The notes: generated by a model not told the origin, from the letters alone. A stretch of 64,000 nt of DNA from Mangrovicoccus sp. HB161399 (GCF_013184745.1 NZ_JAATVU010000008.1:62001-126000), one strand, 5' to 3'; positions 1 through 11,018 are shown, counted from the stretch's first letter. Translations and numbers: made by a program.

Positions 1-1
1 G

Positions 2-1858
2 CAGGCGCTGGAGGACGCGGCGAAACTGGATGCCGAGCGCCGCGCCGACCGGGTCCGCGGACCGCTCCACGGCATTCCCGTGGTGGTCAAGGACAGCTTC
101 AAGGTCAAGGGTCTGACCGTCGCCGCGGGCTCGCCCGCATTCGCCGGGCTGATCGCCTCGGACGATGCCGCCTCGGTCGCGCGGCTGCGCGAGGCGGGCG
201 CGGTGATCCTCGGCAAGACCAACATGCCGCCCATGGCGATCGGCGGCGGGCAGCGCGGGCTCTACGGGCGCACGCTGAGCCCCTGGAACCCGGACTGGCT
301 GGCGGCCGCCTGGCATTCGGGCTCCTCGATCGGCTCTGGCGTGGCGGTGGCCGCGGGCTTCGCCCCGCTCGCGCTGGCCGAGGAAACCGTGTCCTCGGGG
401 CGCTCGCCCGCCTCGAACAACGGGCTGGCCGCCTACACGCCGTCGCGCGGAGTGGTGCCGATCCGCGGGAACTGGCCGCTCTTCGCGCTGCGCGACGTGG
501 TCGTGCCCTATGCCCGCGGCACCGCCGACCTGGCGCTGGCCATCCGCGAGCTGATCCGCCCCGACCCGGAGACGGAAGGCGACCTGTGGCGGGCACAGTC
601 CCATGTCGCCCTGCCCGGGCCGGCGGCCGCCTGGCCCGTTGATCCGGCGGCGCCCTGCAGCGGCCGCCCGCTGGAGGGCAAGCGCATCGGCATCCCGCGC
701 ATGTATGCCGGCCGCGATGCCGGGCTGCGCCGCCCGACCCCGCTGCGCCCCTCCATCGCCCGGCTCTGGGAGGAGACCGAGGCGCGGCTGCGCGCGCTCG
801 GCGCCGAGCTTGCCGATGTCGATTTCCCGGCGGTCTCCGAGTACGAGGGCGACCGAGACGGCGCGGGCACGGCCGTGTCGAACGGCTACCTTCCCGCCGA
901 TTGGGACGCGGCCGAGATCGGCGGTCTGGTCGCCAGCGGGTGGACCGAATTCCTGCGGCTGAACGGCGATCCGGACGGCGCGCGCCTGGCCGGGACACCG
1001 CCCGCGATGATCCATCCGGACCCGCCCGAAGCCGTGGACACCCGCCGCCGCAGCGCCGCCCATGAGGGACGCGACGCCTTCGACTATGCCGCAATCTGCG
1101 CCTTCGCCGCGGCCAGTCCCGGCCGTCCGCTGGAGGAGTTTCCGCAGCTTGCCGGGATCATGCAGGGGCTGGAACGGGCCCGGCGCGAGCTTTTCGAGGA
1201 CTGGATGGCGCGGGAGGGGCTCGACCTCGTCGCCTTCCCGGCGAATTGCGATGTCTCGCGGGCGGATGCGGAGGCCGATCCGGCCTCGTCGGACCAGGCC
1301 TGGACCAACGGCACCGTCTTCTCGAACATGAACCACGTCATGCGGCATCTCGGGATCCCGTCGGTCTCGGTGCCGATGGGGGTGATGGAAGATACCGGGC
1401 TGCCGGCCAACCTGACCGTATGCGGCCCCGGCTGGTCGGACCATGCGCTGCTGGCCGCCGCGGCGGCCGTCGAGGCGGCCGCCCCGCCGCTGCCGCGCCC
1501 GCCGATGGCGCCGCCCCTGACCTGGATCCGTCCGGCCGCCCCGCCCGCCGCTGCGGCTGGGCCCGTCATCCTCCGCCTCGACGCCCATGCGCTGCTGCGA
1601 TCCGATGGCAGCGTGCTGGTCGAGGGCCGCGCGACGGCCCGGCAGGGAGACGCAGCGCTCCGCCCGGTGCTGCGCCTCGACGGGCACGAGATTGCCGTCG
1701 AGGCGGACGGGACGTTCCGGACGGTGCTGTCCCGCGGCGACCGCTCCGGCCGATTCCGCGCGCTCCTTCTGGTCCTCGCCCGCGGCGCCGGCGGCGCGGC
1801 CGCGGCGGAGCTGGCCGACCTGCGCTTCGGGGATGCCGCGGGTCCGGGCGGTGCCTGA
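2..1858 (+). CDS. Amidase-signature family hydrolase, 5'-truncated by window edge
   Basis: Hydrolyses a carboxamide C-N bond through the Ser-cisSer-Lys triad of the amidase signature family; the substrate cannot be read from sequence. The frame is already open at base 2 and reads GPLHGIPVVVKD before the first possible internal start (GTG at 80), so the true start lies upstream. The catalytic Lys codon is at 89-91, the cis-Ser sits in GSSIGSG (320-340) and the expected nucleophile Ser is at 395-397 within VSSGRSPAS. The glycines that normally flank both serines are partly replaced, so this is a divergent member. About 618 residues are visible. After roughly residue 490 an Ala/Pro-rich linker leads to a tail of about 90 residues not usual for the family. 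No co-directional partner follows. Confident on family, not on substrate. Confidence 0.88.
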   Translation, partial: QALEDAAKLDAERRADRVRGPLHGIPVVVKDSFKVKGLTVAAGSPAFAGLIASDDAASVARLREAGAVILGKTNMPPMAIGGGQRGLYGRTLSPWNPDWLAAAWHSGSSIGSGVAVAAGFAPLALAEETVSSGRSPASNNGLAAYTPSRGVVPIRGNWPLFALRDVVVPYARGTADLALAIRELIRPDPETEGDLWRAQSHVALPGPAAAWPVDPAAPCSGRPLEGKRIGIPRMYAGRDAGLRRPTPLRPSIARLWEETEARLRALGAELADVDFPAVSEYEGDRDGAGTAVSNGYLPADWDAAEIGGLVASGWTEFLRLNGDPDGARLAGTPPAMIHPDPPEAVDTRRRSAAHEGRDAFDYAAICAFAAASPGRPLEEFPQLAGIMQGLERARRELFEDWMAREGLDLVAFPANCDVSRADAEADPASSDQAWTNGTVFSNMNHVMRHLGIPSVSVPMGVMEDTGLPANLTVCGPGWSDHALLAAAAAVEAAAPPLPRPPMAPPLTWIRPAAPPAAAAGPVILRLDAHALLRSDGSVLVEGRATARQGDAALRPVLRLDGHEIAVEADGTFRTVLSRGDRSGRFRALLLVLARGAGGAAAAELADLRFGDAAGPGGA

Positions 1859-3604
1859 GCCCCGGCAGGCCGGGAACGCGTCCCGCCTGGCAGGCCCCGC
1901 CTCCACTGCCTCCGCGCAGGAGGAGTCCGCGGCGCATGCGGGCCGCCGGACCGCCTGGGACCCGGCAAGGCCGGGCGGGGGCAGATCCCCCCTCCCGGAC
2001 CCTCCCCCGCCGCCAGGATCAAAGGACAGGAACATTTGAGCTGCCGGTCGCAGGGACCTGCAAGCGGCAAGCTCCGACGGGCAAGGCATCGTCATGTCAG
2101 GGCCCTCGCAAATGATATCCGGCAAGACGAAGCTGATCGTGCCTCCGGGCCACCCGGCGGAAAACGTCCGAGACCGGTGATCTGCGCCCGCTCTTTCGGG
2201 ACATCAGGAATTGTTGGACCGGACTGCCGGACTGCGCGACTTTGGTCCAGACCGCGATCAGCCGCGCGCCGGGCGCCATCCCGGATAGGTTCGCCATGCT
2301 GAAGATCGCCGATGCCGTCTCCACCGTGGCCAGGTCGCAGGATCCTGCGATGCGCGGCTTCCCCGCCGACCGTCGGCCGGTTCGACGGCAAGGCCTGCGC
2401 GAGCGGGTCCATGAGCAAGGGTCCCGCCCTCCGGTGCGCGCACGTGTCAGCGGCAGCGGCAGGGCTGGATTGGCCGGCGCCTTCCTGGCCAAGGCACGCA
2501 TGGCGTGGATCGTGCCCGGCAACCCGTCCCGACCGGCCATGGACGCACTCGCGGACCCGCTGCCATGGGCCATCACAACCTGCCGGAGGGCTGCGGCCGC
2601 GGCCTTCCTGCAGGCATCGGCTAGGCAGTGGCCCCACCGACGCCCCGCGCAAAGGAGGGCGACCCGCTGCCACCCGGCATCGGCCGGATTGGCCAGGGGG
2701 CCTTCGGCGGCAAGGTTGCGATGAGGCCAGAGAAGACGCCGCTGCTCGGAGCGACAGCTGCAACGGCCTGCCTCTGCCGGTCCTGCTGCGACATGCTGCC
2801 GGAGGAGGTCCGGCCCGTCCGGAATTCTCCCATTTCCGCTGCGCACCGCGCAGAGAGGTTCGCGCCGTCATCCGCACCCGCCATTAGGGCGCGCGCCGGA
2901 TATCCATGACATTCCCAAGATTGGCTGCCGTTTGCATGCTGTCCGCCAGGCGGGCTTTCCCTGTTGCCCGGCACCGCCGCGCGGATGCCTCAAGCCTTCG
3001 CAGGGCACAGGCCCGAGCAGGCGTCGCGTGTGCAGTCCAATACCGGCTACGGGACCGGAAATGACCCTATGCCCGATGCGATCGGGAAGGGGCAGGCGCT
3101 GGAAAGCCAGTGCCGTCCTGCCGCCCGATGCCGCTGCCAGTTCCGCATGGCCGACCTCGCGGTCAACCTGCCCTGCTGCGGCGCCAAACATTGCCCGGGA
3201 CCGGCCGGGGAGCCACGCGCTTCTCGATCTCGGCCGCACCGGCCGGGCGGCGGTCAAGCGCGCGGGCGATCGCATGCGCTCCGCCGAGGCCCATCCCTTC
3301 GCCGAAGCCCGGCTCTCCGCAGAGGCACGGACCGGCGCCTTCTGCCCCCGCGCCCGCATCCTAGGGTCAGGACTCATAGCCCGGACAGGGCCGCGGCGCG
3401 CATCCGGACGGGCCCGGCATCGGCGGGCGGAGCTGCGCCTTCCCCGGCGGCGCGGGCCGAACGTGCTACGGCGCGGAGAGTGGCGTTCACGCTGGCCCCG
3501 CCGCCCGGCGGGCCACCAAACCGTAACATCTCCGTCAGACGGACTTTACGTTCCGGTTCCATGACGGGCGCGCACATATCCCGATCTTGCACGCCCTGGG
3601 GGGA
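1859..3604. other. 1.7 kb without a supportable gene
   Basis: Open frames exist on both strands, but they are Arg/Pro/Gly-rich, overlap each other and show no recognisable domain. This is the pattern expected of non-coding G+C-rich DNA. A G-run/C-run imperfect hairpin at 1973-1996 could end the amidase transcript. On the minus strand around 2180-2320 a short stretch (SGMAPGARLIAV) resembles the core of a subtilase, but no catalytic motif flanks it. The interval is probably decayed sequence. Confidence 0.5.
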
Positions 3605-3616
3605 CGTCATGCAGCC

Positions 3617-5463
3617 GAGACCTCAGAGACCCTGTCCTTCGGGACGGAAGCCGCCTTCACGCTCCGGCTCTTCCACGTCTCCGACCCGGAGGCCAACGCC
3701 AATTCCGTCGGCACGATCCCGAGCTTCTCCGCCGTCCCGAACTAACTGATGGCCGGGGATGCCGACGGCGACGGGGCGGACGGCGACGGCGAGACGCTGT
3801 TCCTCAGCTCCGGCGATGCCTGGATCCCGGGCCTGTTCTACGATGCCTCCGAGACGGTCTACGGACAGGGCGGCGCGGCGGAACTGCTGATCCAGAACCT
3901 GCTGGGCGTGCAGGCCATCGCCTTCGGCAACCACGAATTCGACAAGGGCAACACGGCCATCGCGAACATCCTGCGGGGCCTGGCCGACGACGGCACGGCC
4001 GCCTTCGATGCCGCCGCCTTACCGTATCTTTCGGGCAATATCGAGCTTTCCGCCGACCCCTCGCTCTCGGGCCTCGTCGCCGCGGACGGGCAGGCCGTCG
4101 TGGATATTGCGGGCCAGATCGCGGGCAGCACCGTGGTCTCGACCGAAAACGGCACCCGGATCGGCGTCGTCGCGGCGACCACGCCGACGCTGCCGGTGAT
4201 CTCCAGCCCCCCGGACGATACTGTCGTCACTCCGGCGGATTTCGACGGCTCGCCGACCGCAGAAGCCTCGACGCGCTGCTGGCCGCGAACCCGGATCCCG
4301 GCAAGGTCGTCCTGCTGGCACAGATGCAGGACATCCGCATCCAAGAGGCGCTGGCGGCGCGCCTGTCCGGCGTCGACATCATTGTCGCGGGCGGCTCGCG
4401 CACGCGGCTTTTCGACGGGGATGACACCGGCGACCAGGGCGGCGCGGCCCAGGGCGAATATCCCTGTTTCGCCACCGATGCGGACGGGCTGCCGGTCGCG
4501 GTGGCGAACGCCGACTGCCAGTACAAGCATGCCGGCCGCCTCGTCATCGATTTCGACGCGAACGGCAACATCATCCCCGGCAGCTACGACGCGGCAATCT
4601 CGGGCGCCTATGCCGCCGATGACGCCAATGTCGCCGCGCTCGGCGCCACCGGCATGGAAGACCCGGAGATCGTCGCCATCGCGCAAGCCATCCGCGACGT
4701 GATCGTCCAGGGCGAAAGCGAACGGTTCGCCGCCGCGACCGTGTTCCTGGACGGCAACCGCACCGGCGGCGGCACCGACGGCGTGCGCACGCAGGAAACC
4801 AACCTGGGCAACCTCACGGCGGACGTGAACCTGGCCTATGCGCAGGGCTACGACGACACCGTGCCGGTCTCGATCAGGAATGGGGGCGGCATCGGCGCCT
4901 TGATCGGCCGGACGGTCGTGCTGGGCGGCTCCGCTGGCGGAGTCTCGCGCCTGCCGAACGAGGAAGTCCCCGGCCCCAAGCCCGGGGGCGCCATCAGCGC
5001 GAACGACATCGGCAACGTGCCGGCCTTCGACAACGGACTGACGCTGGTCAGCCTGACCACCGCGGAACTCGCCGCAGTGATCGAGCATGCCGGGTCGAAC
5101 GACCCCTTCACGCAGGAGGCTGGTGCCGGCAGCTTCGGCCAGTTCGGCGGGCGGCGCTTCAGCTTCGATCGCGATGCCGCGCCGGGCAGCCGCGTGCAGA
5201 ACGCGGTGATCGTCGGAGACGGCGGCGAGGTGCTGCATGAGATCGTCCGCGACGGCGAAATCGTCGACAATGGCGACATGAGCTTCCGCGCGGTGACGCT
5301 GGACTATCTCGCAGGCGGCGGCGACGGCTATCCATTCGGCAACCTGTCGAACCCCGACATGGTCAATCGCTACGACCTCGATCCCGCGGCCGCCCATGAC
5401 GCGGTGGACAGCTTCGGCGCGGGCCGCGAACAGGACGCCCTGGCCGACCACCTCCTTGCCGGA
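3617..5463 (+). pseudogene. 5'-nucleotidase (metallophosphoesterase) module of the broken gene
   Basis: UshA-like module. Metal-site motifs are recognisable: TLRLFHVSD in place of the usual LxHxSD, SSGDAWIPG, and GNHEFDKG (about 3919-3942). The C-terminal nucleotide-binding part has SIRNGGGIGA (near 4870) and SFGQFGGRRFSF (near 5135). The reading switches from the first to a second frame near 4250, where SLDALLAANPDPGKVVLLAQ continues the fold, and a TAA at 3743 lies inside the first metal-binding region. The module ends at the TGA at 5464. Confidence 0.8.
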
Positions 5464-5589
5464 TGAGGCACGGACGAGGACAGCTATACTTTCGACGCGG
5501 CCGACACCGTGCCGGAGCTCGAGACCCGCATCCAGAACCTCGGCTACCGCGCGATCGACACGTCCTTCCACGACACCTCGGGCAAGAAC

Positions 5590-6219
5590 GGCCAGACGAA
5601 CCTCTTGACCAACGATGACGGCTACGCGGCCGAGGGCATCAACGTCATGTACGAGGCGCTGACCGGGGCGGGCCACACGGTCTATCTGGTGGCGCTGAAG
5701 GGGCAGAATTCCGGCGGCGGCTCGACGCTGGGCGGCACCGATGCGCTGCTGTCGGAAATCGGCATCCTGGAATGCGGGGACGGCAAGTGGCGGGTCGACG
5801 GCACGCCGACCACCGCCGTCATGGCTGCGCTCGTCGGAATCTTCGCGGGCGAGCAGATCGACCTGGTGATCTCGGGCACCAACGAGGGCGAGAATGTCGG
5901 CGCCTTCGCCAACATCTCCGGCACGCTGGGCGCCGCGGTCGAGGCGATTTCGCGCGGGATCCCCACCATTGCCTTCTCGGCCGGAAGCAGCGTCGACGGC
6001 AGCTACGGCGGCGCGTACGAGCGCGCGGGCAGCCATGCCACCGGGCTGATCGCCGACCTGATGGAAGCACGGGAGGGCGAGACCCTGCTGCCCGCGGGCA
6101 CCGGCCTGACGGTCAACGTGCCCTCTGCCGATCCGGCAGGCGCGGCCTATGCCGAGGTCACCGCGGAAGCGCCCTTTGTGCTGGGCGTGCAGGAATACGT
6201 GCCCGGCAACCCGGCGACC
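5590..6219 (+). pseudogene. SurE-like 5'/3'-nucleotidase module 1 of the broken gene
   Basis: LLTNDDGYAAEGI near the start of the module matches the SurE metal-binding N-terminus, and DLVISGTNEGENVG matches the second conserved loop. The frame is continuous with the preceding module across the TGA at 5464 and with the next across the TAA at 6220, so this was not an independent gene. Confidence 0.8.
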
Positions 6220-6414
6220 TAAGGGCTGGCCGCCACGGCAGGCACCGCAACTGGGGACGCCACCTCCGAAGTGTCCATTTTCCTGCAGAACTACCTCACG
6301 GTTTCGGCGCTCGACGGCAACTGGACCGCGGACGAAGACACGCGCGACGCGCTGGAGACCGCCTGCCACGCGTCGAACCAGCTTCAGGAATTGCGCGGCA
6401 TGGCGAACGTCCCG

Positions 6415-7150
6415 CCGCTGAAGATCGTCCCGACCAATGACGACGGCGTCAGATCGGCCGGGACCGCAGCGCTCTACGAGGCGCTGGTCGCTGCCAGGCA
6501 CGAGGTCGCCGTCGTCGCGCCGATGATCAGCCAGGAGGGCGCGGGCACCGGGCTGACCCTGTCGAGCTTCATGATCACCGGATACTCGGAAGGCTGGTTC
6601 GCCGATGCGACACCGTCTTCGGTGATCGGCACTGCGCTCGGCGCGCTGATGACAGGCGGGGACGCGCCGGATCTGGTGGTCTCGGGCATCAATGACGGGC
6701 TGCTCACGGGGTCCGACCTGCGCCATTCCGGCACGGCCGGGGCGATCCAGTCGGTGCTGACGGGCTCGGCACCGGCATCATCTCGGTCGCGGCCGAAAGC
6801 AGCGACGGCGCCGGCTTCGCCTCGGAGTTCGCGCTCGACCTGATCAACGACCTCGCGCTGGCCCATGGCGGGGACGGCCTCCTGCCCGACGGGATCGGCC
6901 TGTCGGTCAACATCCCCGACGGCGCCTCCTTCGCATCGGACGTGGTCTTAACCGAGAACGACCAGGCTTCGGAGTCGCGGCTGGTCGTGGACGAGCTCTG
7001 CGACGGCGGCTACGGATTCACCCGCGAGGCCGGGCTGTCGTCGTCGGATGCGGCGTTCGAGGGCGAGGCGCCGGCGGGCGGCGCGGTCGCCATCACCGGT
7101 CTCGACGCGAATTACGGTGCGGATGGCAGGACCAAGGACGAGATCGGCGG
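6415..7150 (+). pseudogene. SurE-like module 2 of the broken gene
   Basis: A second SurE-like copy: PLKIVPTNDDGVRSAG and DLVVSGINDGLLTGSDLRHS. It is frameshifted near 6775, after which GTGIISVAAESSDGAG continues in the next frame. The tandem pair looks like an old internal duplication, since the copies differ at most positions outside the motifs. Confidence 0.75.
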
Positions 7151-7179
7151 CCTCCTGGGCATGGAGCCGGGCGAGTTCG

Positions 7180-8336
7180 ACGAGGGCACGGCCCGCGTGG
7201 CGACCTGCAACGTCTCGACGAACCGCTCGGCCGAAGGCGGGCTGATCGAGGACCTGGCCACCGGCAACGACCCGCAGGCGCAGAATGTCGCCCAGATCAT
7301 CCAGACCGAGCGTCCCGTGATCGTCCTGCTCAACGAGTTCGACCACGATGCCGAAGGCCAGGGCGTCGACCTGCTCCTGCAGAACTACCTGAATGGCGGC
7401 CAGAACGGCGCGGCGCCGATCGGCTACCCCTATGTCTATGCCGCGCCTTCCAATGTCGGCATCGACAGCGGCTTCGACCTCAACCATGACGGCAGCTTCG
7501 GCACGGCGGATGACGCCTATGGCTACGACGCCTTCGAGGGGTAGTACTGCTTCGACATCCTCAGCCGGCACCCGATCATCGAGGAAGGCATCCGCAGCTT
7601 CCGGGACTTCCTTTGGTCCGGCATGCCCGGCAGCATGCTGACCGAGCGCTTCGCGGACGGACAGACGCTGTGGGATCCGGTCGATCCGGAAGGGTCCTAC
7701 CATTCGTAGGAAGAGGCCGCCGTCCTGCGCCTCAGTTCCAAGACCCACGTCGACGTTCCGGTGGAGATCGACGGCCAGATCGTCCACATTCTCGCCGCCC
7801 ATCCGACCCCGCCGGCCTTCGACGGCGACGAGGACCGAAACGGCAAGCGCAACCATGACGAAATCCGCTTCTGGGCGGATTGCATCGAGGGCACGGACTA
7901 CATCTGCGACGACGCGGGCAGCTATGGCGGGTTCGGCGCAGAGGCGCGCCATGTCATCCTCGGCGACTGCAATGCCGATCCGCTGGACGGCGACAGCCGC
8001 GGCGGCGCGATCGGCCAGCTTCTGGAAAGCCCGCTGCTGACCGCCTCGGCCACCGATGCGGAGATCACCCCGGACGGCGAGGACAGCCCCGGCAACCTGG
8101 GCGGCGCCAATGCCGACCACGAGGGCAACCCGGGTTTCGACACCGCCGATTTTGGCTGCAACCCGTCCGATCCGTCGGCGGGTGCGGAGCCGGGCAACCT
8201 GCGGGCCGACTAAGTCCTGCCGTCGGCAAACGGCATCGACCATGTCGGCGGCAAGGTGGCCTGGCCTTCCGACGGGGCGGACTATGCGGCCGTCACCAGC
8301 TATCCGACCTCGGACCACCGCATGGTCAGGGCCGAC
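7180..8336 (+). pseudogene. Endonuclease/exonuclease/phosphatase module of the broken gene
   Basis: Matches the secreted EEP nuclease type: RVATCNVSTNRSAEGG, IVLLNEFDHD (metal-binding Glu), VILGDCNADP and the catalytic His in SDHRMVRADL near the end. Three in-frame stops (7542 TAG, 7707 TAG, 8211 TAA) interrupt it without any change of frame. Confidence 0.82.
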
Positions 8337-9294
8337 CTGAAGCTGGTCCCGGGCGAAGGCGCGGCGGTGGAGCACACGCCGATCCTCGCGGAAGCGGAAG
8401 ACGGAAAGAAGTACTTCGCCGACAGCGGGACCGGCGAGATCGCCGCGGGCTTCGGCCGGGCGGATTTCTCGATCCTCGCCATTTCCGGCCTGGACGGCGA
8501 CGGGGCGAAGGACCTGCTGGCGCGGAACGGTGCCGATGGCTGGCTGAACGCGTTCTCCGTCGGCGGAAACTGGACCATCCTCGGCCACAGGGCGAACGGG
8601 TTCGTCTCCACGCTCGACAGCAACGGCGACGGGGTGCCGAAGCAGCTGATGCGGACGGCGAACGGCAACTGCTTCCTCGCCGACGGCACGACCGGCGCGA
8701 AAATCGGCGGACTCCTGCGCGCGGGCCACCGCATGTTCGCCACCGCCGACATGAACGGCGGCGGGATGGATGACATCCTGGCGATCCGCCCGGACGGCAC
8801 GCTGGTCCGGCTCGACCTTGCCGGCGGCAAGGGCCACGGTTTCGGCGCGGCACGGGCGCCGCGGCGCTCGGGCTCGCGGATGCCGATGGCGGCGGCAAGA
8901 CGGACCTGATCGTGGAAACCGGCATCGGCCGCACCGTCGCGCTGGATGCCGGGGGCATGAAGGTGGCCGATTGCGGCGGACAGGGCATGAAGGTGGCCGC
9001 AGGCAATCTGGTCTTGGGCGGCGGCGGCGAGCTGGTCTTCGAAACGGAAACCGGCATCGCCACCCATGACGGCGCGACCGGCGCGCTGCTGGCCGCGGCC
9101 GGGGCGCGTTCGCCGGGCTCTGCCGCGGCGACGAGGGGGTCGTCGACGAGCTGGTCTTCGCCCCCGGAACGGGCCATGCCAAGGCCAACATCCAGACCGG
9201 CGAGACGGTCGATCTGGGGCTCGGGGACATCGCCCTGATCCTGGAAAACCCGCTGGGCTTCGGCGGCGTGTCCCAGTTCGACGGGATCGCCTGA
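8337..9294 (+). pseudogene. FG-GAP/VCBS-like C-terminal tail of the broken gene
   Basis: Asp/Gly-rich repeats such as ISGLDGDGAKDLLARN, DSNGDGVPKQ and ADADGGGKTDLIVETG are typical of FG-GAP beta-propeller repeats of extracellular proteins. The frame shifts near 8850 and again near 9090, and the last frame ends with TGA at 9292-9294 after GVSQFDGIA. Confidence 0.65.
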
Positions 9295-9304
9295 CCTGTC
9301 CCCG

Positions 9305-9326
9305 CCCGCGCCCGGCCGGGCGCGGG
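9305..9326. terminator. Perfect 22-bp palindrome between convergent genes
   Basis: CCCGCGCCCGG followed immediately by its exact complement, lying between the end of the broken nucleotidase gene and the end of the leftward cytochrome gene. There is no T-tract. It is a candidate bidirectional terminator by position only. Confidence 0.4.
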
Positions 9327-9374
9327 TCCCCGGAAACGCAAGGCCCGCTGCGGCGGGGCGGGACGGCAGCCGGT

Positions 9375-11018
9375 TCAGCGGCGCGGATACCAGGGCTGCT
9401 GCGGCGTTCCGATGCCGGTGGGCTGGTCCTGGTCCACCTTCCGCCAGACCGTGGCGTCGAGCGGCGCCAGCGTCGCGTCGCGGCCCAGATCGAAGCTCTG
9501 CTCCCGCACGATCATCCGGTAGGCGGCGTTGAGCGCGCGGGCGCGTTCCGCATCCGGGCGGATCAGCGGCGCGACATCCTCCCGGAGCGCATCGGCCCGC
9601 CCGTCCGGCAAATCGCCATCCTCCAGCCAGCTGCGGATCAGCGCCTCGTTGGCGCGGAATTCGTCGCCCGCGCCGTTGGTGCGCAGGTAATGCGCGTAGT
9701 CGCCCTCGCCATCGGCGCGCACCAGATCCGGCAGCCCGCCGAGCCCCTTCTGGTCCCAATGGTACCAGCCGCCCCGGAAGGCATCGGCCGGAAGCTTGCG
9801 CGGGAAGGCGAAGGTGGAGTCGTCCGTCGCCCCGATCGAGCCGTGGCAGCCCATGCAGAAGGCGGTCTCCTCGAAGCTCTGCGGCCTCAGGCGGCCCTGC
9901 GCGTCCTCGATGAAGCCCTGCAGCCGCCAGCCGGTGCCGTTCGGGATGCCGGTCTCGGCATTGCCCAGGAACTGCTTGGTGCGGTCGGGGAAGTCGGCGT
10001 CCTCCTTCTTCTCGGCCAGCGCGGATTCCTCCAGATCGGCATATGTCTGCCAGCGGGTCTTGCGCATGTAGCGCAGCTCCTTCATCCGCGGCGCCAGCGT
10101 CACGCCGCCGGGCTGCGGATCGAGATAGCGCACCGAATGCAGGAACTCGGTGCCGAGCGGATAGAGCCCGGCCGCCAGCGGCGCGTCCTCTGCCCCTGCC
10201 CGCCCCGCCCAGTGCATCGTCACGCCGTTCCTCGGATCGAAGGCGTAGGCGACATGGTCCGCCGTGCCCAGCACGCCGTCGCGGTCGAGATCGGCGCCCA
10301 TCGCCGCCTCGTCCGCGGGCGCGATGGCCACGCCCGCACGGCGGATCAGCGCCTCGGCGATGGCGAGGTTGACCTTGTAGACCTCCCTGTCAGGCGTGCC
10401 GTCTGCGCGCTGGCGATAGGCTTCGGGCAGGCGGATCAGCACGTCGTCGCCCGAGCCGTTCACCGGCCAGAACGTGCCCGGCAGCGGCTGGTAGGCGAAG
10501 GCGCGCCAGCCGGTCGGCCGGCCGTCCGGCATGCGGTCGAACCCGTCCGCGTCGAAATCGAAGCCCGCATCCGGGACATAGCCCGACCATCTGCCGTCGC
10601 CGTCCACGTCCCATGCGGCGGGAAGCTCTGCCAGCTTTCCGGCCAGCGCCGGGCGGCCGTCCGGGCCGCGGTAGTTGTCCTGCCGCACCCATGCATCGAT
10701 CTCGGCCGGGTCGGTTGCCGCCACCGCGGCGCGGCGGTCCACGAAGAGGTTGGTCCAGGGATTGGCCAGCGCCGGGCCGGGCATCGCATAGCTTTGCTGC
10801 AGGTCGGCATCGACCACGTAATTCGGGCGGCGCGGATAGGTGTGGCAGGTCTGGCAGGGGTTATGCGCCCCGTCCGCATCGTCGATCGTCCTGGTGTAGC
10901 ATTGCGGCGGGATATAGGCGGTCTGGTTCCGCGGGATCGCCGCCCTCAGGTCCGCGGCAAGCGCGGGAGCGAGCGACGCGCCGAGGGCCAGGAGCGACAG
11001 GACAGTCGGACGGAACAT
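9375..11018 (-). CDS. Exported di-heme c-type cytochrome
   Basis: Periplasmic electron-transfer protein of 547 residues. The start at 11018 is chosen because it opens a classic signal peptide (MFRPTVLSLLALGASLAPALA) and sits just after a CCGGAG-type ribosome binding site. The open frame upstream of it encodes Arg/Pro-rich sequence without a signal. Two CxxCH haem-attachment sites are present, CQTCH (Cys55-His59) and CMGCH (Cys388-His392), far apart, so the protein probably folds as two haem domains. Family and partner are not recognised. It lies 91 bp downstream of a PhoX-type phosphatase gene on the same strand, with a strong hairpin in the gap, so co-transcription is possible but may be attenuated. 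Confidence 0.85.
   Translation of the reverse strand: MFRPTVLSLLALGASLAPALAADLRAAIPRNQTAYIPPQCYTRTIDDADGAHNPCQTCHTYPRRPNYVVDADLQQSYAMPGPALANPWTNLFVDRRAAVAATDPAEIDAWVRQDNYRGPDGRPALAGKLAELPAAWDVDGDGRWSGYVPDAGFDFDADGFDRMPDGRPTGWRAFAYQPLPGTFWPVNGSGDDVLIRLPEAYRQRADGTPDREVYKVNLAIAEALIRRAGVAIAPADEAAMGADLDRDGVLGTADHVAYAFDPRNGVTMHWAGRAGAEDAPLAAGLYPLGTEFLHSVRYLDPQPGGVTLAPRMKELRYMRKTRWQTYADLEESALAEKKEDADFPDRTKQFLGNAETGIPNGTGWRLQGFIEDAQGRLRPQSFEETAFCMGCHGSIGATDDSTFAFPRKLPADAFRGGWYHWDQKGLGGLPDLVRADGEGDYAHYLRTNGAGDEFRANEALIRSWLEDGDLPDGRADALREDVAPLIRPDAERARALNAAYRMIVREQSFDLGRDATLAPLDATVWRKVDQDQPTGIGTPQQPWYPRR

Larger units (their letters stand above)
3605..9294 (+). pseudogene. Decayed multidomain secreted nucleotidase/SurE/endonuclease protein
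   Basis: A single ancestral gene of about 1,900 codons can be followed through changing frames. It contains a metallophosphoesterase/5'-nucleotidase module, two SurE-like modules, an endonuclease/exonuclease/phosphatase module and a C-terminal FG-GAP-like tail. In-frame stops interrupt continuous homology at 3743 (TAA), 5464 (TGA), 6220 (TAA), 7542 (TAG), 7707 (TAG) and 8211 (TAA). Frameshifts fall near 4250, 6775, 8850 and 9090. Two stops look like single substitutions: CAG to TAG in FEG-Q-YCFDILSRHPI, and TAC to TAA in RAD-Y-VLPS (inferred from the family pattern). No start codon is in frame with the first recognisable residues (TLRLFHVSD, about 3660), so the N-terminus is also lost. Such proteins are exported and scavenge phosphate from extracellular nucleotides and nucleic acids. 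The protein sequence between lesions is well preserved, which suggests recent inactivation. Confidence 0.85.

Noticed and set aside
2097-2330. Minus-strand segment resembling a subtilase core (SGMAPGARLIAV)
   Set aside because: Only about 25 residues look similar, and no Asp, His or Ser catalytic motif is found around it in any frame.
3743-8213. In-frame stops in the nucleotidase gene as programmed readthrough or recoding
   Set aside because: All three stop codons occur, there is no shared context, and four frameshifts accompany them. Neutral decay is simpler.
3859-9341. Two long minus-strand open frames opposite the broken nucleotidase gene
   Set aside because: Antisense shadows: the plus strand carries recognisable nuclease and nucleotidase motifs in the same interval, and the minus-strand proteins have no domain.
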